The notes under the pieces: generated by a model | Databases searched by the model: none | Seen by the model: only the letters and a program-made list of their open reading frames with translations | What the model was told of the DNA's origin: nothing | Made by a program: the position numbers and the translations under genes | Part shown: piece after piece, positions 6,027 to 9,087 of the stretch | Layout: every line of letters begins with the position of its first letter | Numbering within the stretch: position 1 is the first letter of the stretch | NCBI GenBank assembly: GCA_002340515.1 | Contig: DDMF01000014.1 | Location: 1-9,087, forward strand | Direction: 5' to 3' | DNA length: 9,087 nucleotides | Origin: Rhodobacteraceae bacterium UBA2553 | Lineage (GTDB): Bacteria > Pseudomonadota > Alphaproteobacteria > Rhodobacterales > Rhodobacteraceae

Positions 6027-6055
6027 AATCTAAGTCGGCAGGGCGGTGGCTTCAA
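6027..6055 (-). promoter_or_regulatory. Promoter of the bolA, small ORF, grxD operon
   Basis: The minus strand reads TTGAAG (6050-6055), a 17-nt spacer, then TAGATT (6027-6032). Both hexamers are close to the sigma-70 consensus at optimal spacing. Initiation near 6020 would give a leader of about 30 nt containing the bolA ribosome-binding site. The AAAACTAG array ends about 50 bp upstream of the -35. Confidence 0.55.
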
Positions 6056-6106
6056 GGTAAGAAGCGATGTTTTGCGGTTGACCGTGGCGTGGCCCGTCGG
6101 AATTTC

Positions 6107-6183
6107 AAAACTAGAAAACTAGAAAACTAGAAAACTAGAAAACTAGAAAACTAGAAAACTAGAAAACTAGAAAACTAGTTTTC
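6107..6183. repeat. Perfect 8-bp tandem repeat (AAAACTAG)x9 ending in a palindrome
   Basis: Nine identical copies of AAAACTAG run from 6107 to 6178 with no substitutions. The array then ends in TTTTC, so the last unit forms the 14-bp palindrome GAAAACTAGTTTTC (6170-6183). Each unit holds the tetramer CTAG, which is under-represented in many proteobacterial genomes, so nine in 72 bp is striking. The array begins 20 bp beyond the stop of the cysteine-rich gene and lies about 50 bp upstream of the bolA -35 element. There are no spacers, so it is not CRISPR. A perfect short-unit array is a candidate for length variation by strand slippage. Function could be regulatory, structural or none. Confidence 0.95.
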
Positions 6184-6202
6184 CGGTATTTGTCGTCATC
6201 CC

Positions 6203-6736
6203 CTATTTGCGGGCATAGGCGCTTTGAAACGAACGCAGAGTCTTTTGCATGTCACCAAATAGTCCGGCGGCTTCTGCCTCAATCAACCCCTCCGCAGTCC
6301 ATCCATTCTCAGGTGCCAATGTTATAAGCGCGGTCTGCCGCGCAGTTTCTTGACGTTCGTCAAGCGGCAAAGAATTGGCGAGCGTGAACACTTCGATCAG
6401 GTCATGAACCCGGCGCAAGCGGCGATAGGTTTCCGCCATCTCGGCCTTTAACGTTGGGCTGTCGCGCCAGCTTTTGCCGGGGTAAACCACCTGTGTCAGA
6501 TATTGCCCAGCCCCCTTGCAATCAAAGGCGCCACAGGCGGAAAACCCGTGCCAGTCAAGATTGCGATAAATCTTACAGCGGTCTTTGTCATTCAGATGCG
6601 GGCAGGGGGTCAGGGCGGGCTTGCTCAACGCAAATTCCGCCCCTTTTTCAAAGCTGGGGGCCACGCAGCAGATGCCCATGCAAGCCGAGCAATCGGCCAC
6701 AAGGGATGGCATGCCCCCCAGAGGACGGGAGCTCAT
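6203..6736 (-). CDS. Eight-cysteine protein, putative metal- or cluster-binding, downstream of purL
   Basis: The 177-residue product has an N-terminal cysteine-rich domain with Cys at 16, 19, 23, 24, 45, 54, 68 and 73, spaced CxxCxxxCC-x20-C-x8-C-x13-C-x4-C. Conserved-looking text includes ADCSACMGICCVAPSF, GAEFALSKPALTPCPHL, CKIYRNL and FDCKGAGQ. From memory, a similar domain precedes pentapeptide repeats in some actinobacterial proteins and stands alone in proteobacteria, loosely like YkgJ-type zinc/iron clusters; here no pentapeptide repeats follow. Residues 95-177 are mostly helical and charged. There is no signal peptide, so it is probably cytoplasmic. The ATG at 6734-6736 lies 1 nt after the purL stop, suggesting coupling; an in-frame ATG eight codons later is possible. 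Its closeness to the bolA/grxD Fe-S unit is suggestive only. Confidence 0.8.
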   Translation of the reverse strand: MSSRPLGGMPSLVADCSACMGICCVAPSFEKGAEFALSKPALTPCPHLNDKDRCKIYRNLDWHGFSACGAFDCKGAGQYLTQVVYPGKSWRDSPTLKAEMAETYRRLRRVHDLIEVFTLANSLPLDERQETARQTALITLAPENGWTAEGLIEAEAAGLFGDMQKTLRSFQSAYARK

Positions 6737-6737
6737 C

Positions 6738-8897
6738 TTAGCGATGCGCCTTGTCGAACCCGGTACGGTAAATCTCGGTCAGCTCTGCCAAAGAGGCTTC
6801 AGATCCGCCCAGTTTCACGCTGTCGCCAGTAAAGCGCCCGACAGACGTCAGCGTCACACCGGCTTGGCCCGCGGCCAGCATCAGGCCCTCTGCCTGATCA
6901 AAGTTCAGTGCCACAAGATAACGCCCCTGATCTTCGCCAAAAAGGGTTGGCGTGTCGGAAGCATCAAGCTGTACGCCAACGCCTCCTGCCTCAGCCATTT
7001 CAAACGCGGCCATCGCCAGGCCACCATCGGAAATGTCAGTGCAGGCTTTGATCAGATCGCGATTGTTGCGGATGAATTCGCCGTTCTTTTTCTCAAGCGC
7101 CAGATCCACATGCGGCGCGTCGCCATCTTCGCGATTAAAGACTTCCGCAAGCAGGGCGGATTGGCCCAGATGCCCAGCCATATCGCCGATCATCATCGCC
7201 ACATGGCCGTCACGTGCATCACCGCCGATCAAATCATCGAGGCTTTCCAAAATGCCCACCGCACCGATGGTTGGCGTTGGCAAAATGCCTTGCCCGTCAG
7301 TTTCATTGTAAAGCGAGACGTTGCCCGACACGATCGGCACATCAAGGGCCGCAACCGCTTCGCCAATGCCTTTGATCGCGCCTACAAACTGTCCCATGAT
7401 CTCGGGCTTTTCGGGGTTGCCGAAATTGAGGTTGTCTGTTGTTGCCAAAGGCTTGGCCCCCACAGCGGTCAGGTTGCGATAGGCTTCTGCCACCGCTTGT
7501 TTGCCACCCTCATAGGGGTTCGCCTTGACATATCGTGGGGTTACATCCGAGGTGAAGGCCAGCGCTTTGTTGGTGCCATGCACCCGCACGATGCCCGCAC
7601 CCAGACCCGGCGCGCGCACGGTGTCGCCCATAACCATATGGTCATATTGCTCATACACCCAGTTTTTGGCGGCGTAGTTTGGTGTGGCAAGCAGCGCTTT
7701 CAACCCGTCGATCCCGTCGATTTCTGGCACATCCGCCAACGGTTCCGCGGCCGGGGTTTCCACCCATGGGCGGTCGTATTCCGGGGCGCGGCCCGACAAG
7801 GGTGACAGCGGCAGGTCGGCTTTCACTTCGCCATTGTGCATGATCAAAAAGCGATCATCCGGCAGGGTTTCACCGACGATGGCAAAATCGAGATCCCATT
7901 TTTCAAACACCGCACGGGCGGCATCTTCAAGTTCTGGGTTCAGCACCATCAACATGCGTTCCTGAGATTCTGACAACATCATCTCATAGGCGGACATGTT
8001 TTCTTCGCGCTGGGGCACATCTTCGAGGTTGAGCTTCACGCCCAGCCCACCTTTGTCACCCATTTCAACGGCGGAACAGGTCAGGCCAGCGGCGCCCATA
8101 TCCTGGATCGAGATCACAGCGCCGGTTTGCATCAGCTCAAGTGTGGCCTCCATCAGGCGCTTTTCGGTGAAAGGATCACCAACCTGCACCGTGGGGCGTT
8201 TGTCCTCAATGGTGTCGTCAAATTCAGCCGATGCCATGGTTGCACCGCCCACACCGTCGCGGCCGGTTTTGGCGCCAAGATACACAACGGGCATACCCAC
8301 ACCGCTGGCGGCCGAGTAGAAAATCTTATCTGTGTCGGCAAGCCCTGCCGCAAAGGCGTTCACAAGGCAGTTGCCGTTATAGGCCGGGTGAAAGCGCACT
8401 TCGCCGCCGACATTTGGCACGCCGAAACAGTTGCCGTAACCGCCGACACCTTCAACCACACCATTCACCAGTGTTTTGGTTTTGGGGTGGTCAATCTCGC
8501 CAAAGGACAGCGAGTTCATTGCCGCAATGGGGCGTGCGCCCATGGTAAAGACGTCGCGCAGAATGCCGCCCACACCGGTCGCCGCACCCTGATAGGGCTC
8601 GATATACGACGGGTGATTATGGCTTTCCATTTTGAACACCACGGCCTGACCGTCGCCAATATCCACGATGCCAGCGTTTTCGCCGGGGCCACAGATCACT
8701 TGGGGGCCTTCGGTGGGCAGGGTGCGCAGCCATTTTTTGGAGGATTTGTATGAACAATGCTCATTCCACATGGCCGAAAAAATACCAAGCTCGGTAAATG
8801 TCGGTTCCCGTCCGATGATCTCAAGAAGCAATTCGTATTCGTCAGGCTTCAGCCCATGGGCTTCAATCAGGTCGGTGGTGATGGCTGGTTCTTGCAT
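6738..8897 (-). CDS. purL: Phosphoribosylformylglycinamidine synthase subunit PurL (small type)
   Basis: PurL catalyses the ATP-dependent conversion of FGAR to FGAM in de novo purine synthesis, receiving ammonia from the PurQ glutaminase with PurS as the third subunit. The 719-residue length is that of the small PurL, lacking the fused glutaminase domain of the large form. Motifs: WNEHCSYK at 44-51 with the catalytic-type histidine at 47; ESHNHPSYIEPYQGAATGVG at 91-110 and GGILRDVFTMGARP after it, the nucleotide and Mg-binding region; GVPNVGGEVRF at 159-169; SIQDMGAAGLTCSAVEM in the middle; and, in the second half, the repeated AIRS-like domain with TTDNLNFGNPEKPE, SGNVSLYNET and CTDISDGGLA. 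ATG 8895-8897 is preceded by AAGGGG (8909-8914) 11 nt upstream. No purS or purQ is in the window. The next gene, encoding the cysteine-rich protein, starts 1 nt after the stop. Confidence 0.97.
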   Translation of the reverse strand: MQEPAITTDLIEAHGLKPDEYELLLEIIGREPTFTELGIFSAMWNEHCSYKSSKKWLRTLPTEGPQVICGPGENAGIVDIGDGQAVVFKMESHNHPSYIEPYQGAATGVGGILRDVFTMGARPIAAMNSLSFGEIDHPKTKTLVNGVVEGVGGYGNCFGVPNVGGEVRFHPAYNGNCLVNAFAAGLADTDKIFYSAASGVGMPVVYLGAKTGRDGVGGATMASAEFDDTIEDKRPTVQVGDPFTEKRLMEATLELMQTGAVISIQDMGAAGLTCSAVEMGDKGGLGVKLNLEDVPQREENMSAYEMMLSESQERMLMVLNPELEDAARAVFEKWDLDFAIVGETLPDDRFLIMHNGEVKADLPLSPLSGRAPEYDRPWVETPAAEPLADVPEIDGIDGLKALLATPNYAAKNWVYEQYDHMVMGDTVRAPGLGAGIVRVHGTNKALAFTSDVTPRYVKANPYEGGKQAVAEAYRNLTAVGAKPLATTDNLNFGNPEKPEIMGQFVGAIKGIGEAVAALDVPIVSGNVSLYNETDGQGILPTPTIGAVGILESLDDLIGGDARDGHVAMMIGDMAGHLGQSALLAEVFNREDGDAPHVDLALEKKNGEFIRNNRDLIKACTDISDGGLAMAAFEMAEAGGVGVQLDASDTPTLFGEDQGRYLVALNFDQAEGLMLAAGQAGVTLTSVGRFTGDSVKLGGSEASLAELTEIYRTGFDKAHR

Positions 8898-9066
8898 CTC
8901 GCGCGGATCCCCTTATGGCGCCTCGCGTTGGTGGGTTCGCGTGCGCATTGGCAGTTGCGGCCTCTCATATGGGAAAAGGGGCGGTTAGGGAAGCCTATTA
9001 GCAGGGGGAGCCGAGCAAATGCAGCAATAATTGGTTTGCTGAATTTGGGGGAGGTTTCGCTTGGGT
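8898..9066. other. purL upstream region without a recognisable gene
   Basis: No credible ORF, tRNA or riboswitch is seen here. It contains the purL ribosome-binding site and an imperfect dyad, CAGCAA (9022-9027) and TTGCTG (9036-9041), which could be an operator. I find no -35/-10 pair that I would defend, although the minus strand has TAATAG near 8996-9001. Confidence 0.4.
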
Positions 9067-9087
9067 AAAAAAAAGGCCGGGCAGCGC
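9067..9087 (-). terminator. Partial terminator of a minus-strand gene beyond the right edge
   Basis: On the minus strand the window opens with GCGCTGCCCGGCC followed by eight Ts. This looks like the 3' arm and U-tract of an intrinsic terminator whose 5' arm would lie past position 9087. If so, purL is not in one uninterrupted transcript with the gene upstream of it. Confidence 0.45.

Noticed and set aside
6170..6183. Palindrome GAAAACTAGTTTTC as an intrinsic terminator of the cysteine-rich gene
   Set aside because: The stem is nearly all A-T with almost no GC core, so it is unlikely to pause polymerase by itself; it is kept as the boundary of the repeat array.
6585..7805. Long plus-strand open frame of about 400 codons
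   Set aside because: It lies antisense across the 3' part of purL and the cysteine-rich gene, has no recognisable domain and no ribosome-binding site, and is explained by the high-GC coding bias of the opposite strand.
8127..8753. Plus-strand open frame of about 200 codons opposite purL
   Set aside because: Shadow of purL, whose motifs are intact on the minus strand throughout this stretch.
1..9087. Mobile elements, prophage, toxin-antitoxin, tRNA or rRNA genes
   Set aside because: I looked on both strands and saw no transposase, integrase, terminal inverted repeats with target duplication, cloverleaf or rRNA segment; the genes are core metabolic and division functions.

Overview
The window looks like a chromosomal segment of a marine Rhodobacterales (roseobacter-type) alphaproteobacterium. 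Support comes from the protein families and their style (small-type PurL, a BolA/CGFS-glutaredoxin pair, a coiled-coil gene coupled to zapA, a class of transketolase with an N-terminus of the type D-I-A-x-L-R), from moderately high GC with C/G-rich third positions, and from short GC-rich hairpins of the kind common between roseobacter genes. This is inference from sequence reading, with no database search.

Layout. 1-824 (+): C-terminal part of a DUF808/YedI-type inner-membrane protein cut by the window edge. 825-902: compact convergent junction with nested GC-rich hairpins. 903-1754 (-): ten-helix EamA/DMT exporter. 1755-2032: gene-free gap with a degenerate 32-bp AT-rich tandem array (four copies of a TTTAAA-NNN-TTTAAA motif), then the transketolase terminator. 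2033-4057 (-): transketolase, most probably starting at a TTG codon. 4058-4295: divergent promoter region. 4296-4790 and 4783-5169 (+): coiled-coil protein overlapping zapA by 8 nt, a cell-division pair. 5206-5238: strong bidirectional terminator. 5256-5991 (-): bolA, a 47-codon membrane ORF, and grxD, joined by two 4-nt stop/start overlaps; the middle gene begins with GTG and is easily missed. 6006-6202: the bolA promoter and a perfect nine-copy 8-bp repeat (AAAACTAG). 6203-8897 (-): purL followed after 1 nt by an eight-cysteine protein. 8898-9087: purL leader and half of a terminator belonging to a gene outside the window.

How the genes work together. Most are housekeeping: purine synthesis (purL), the non-oxidative pentose phosphate and possibly Calvin pathway (tkt), Z-ring organisation (zapA and partner), and Fe-S cluster trafficking (bolA/grxD). 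I see no phage, transposon, toxin, CRISPR or defence module. The less ordinary items are the two AT-rich repeat arrays in gaps between minus-strand genes, the tiny membrane gene locked between bolA and grxD, and the cysteine-rich protein downstream of purL.
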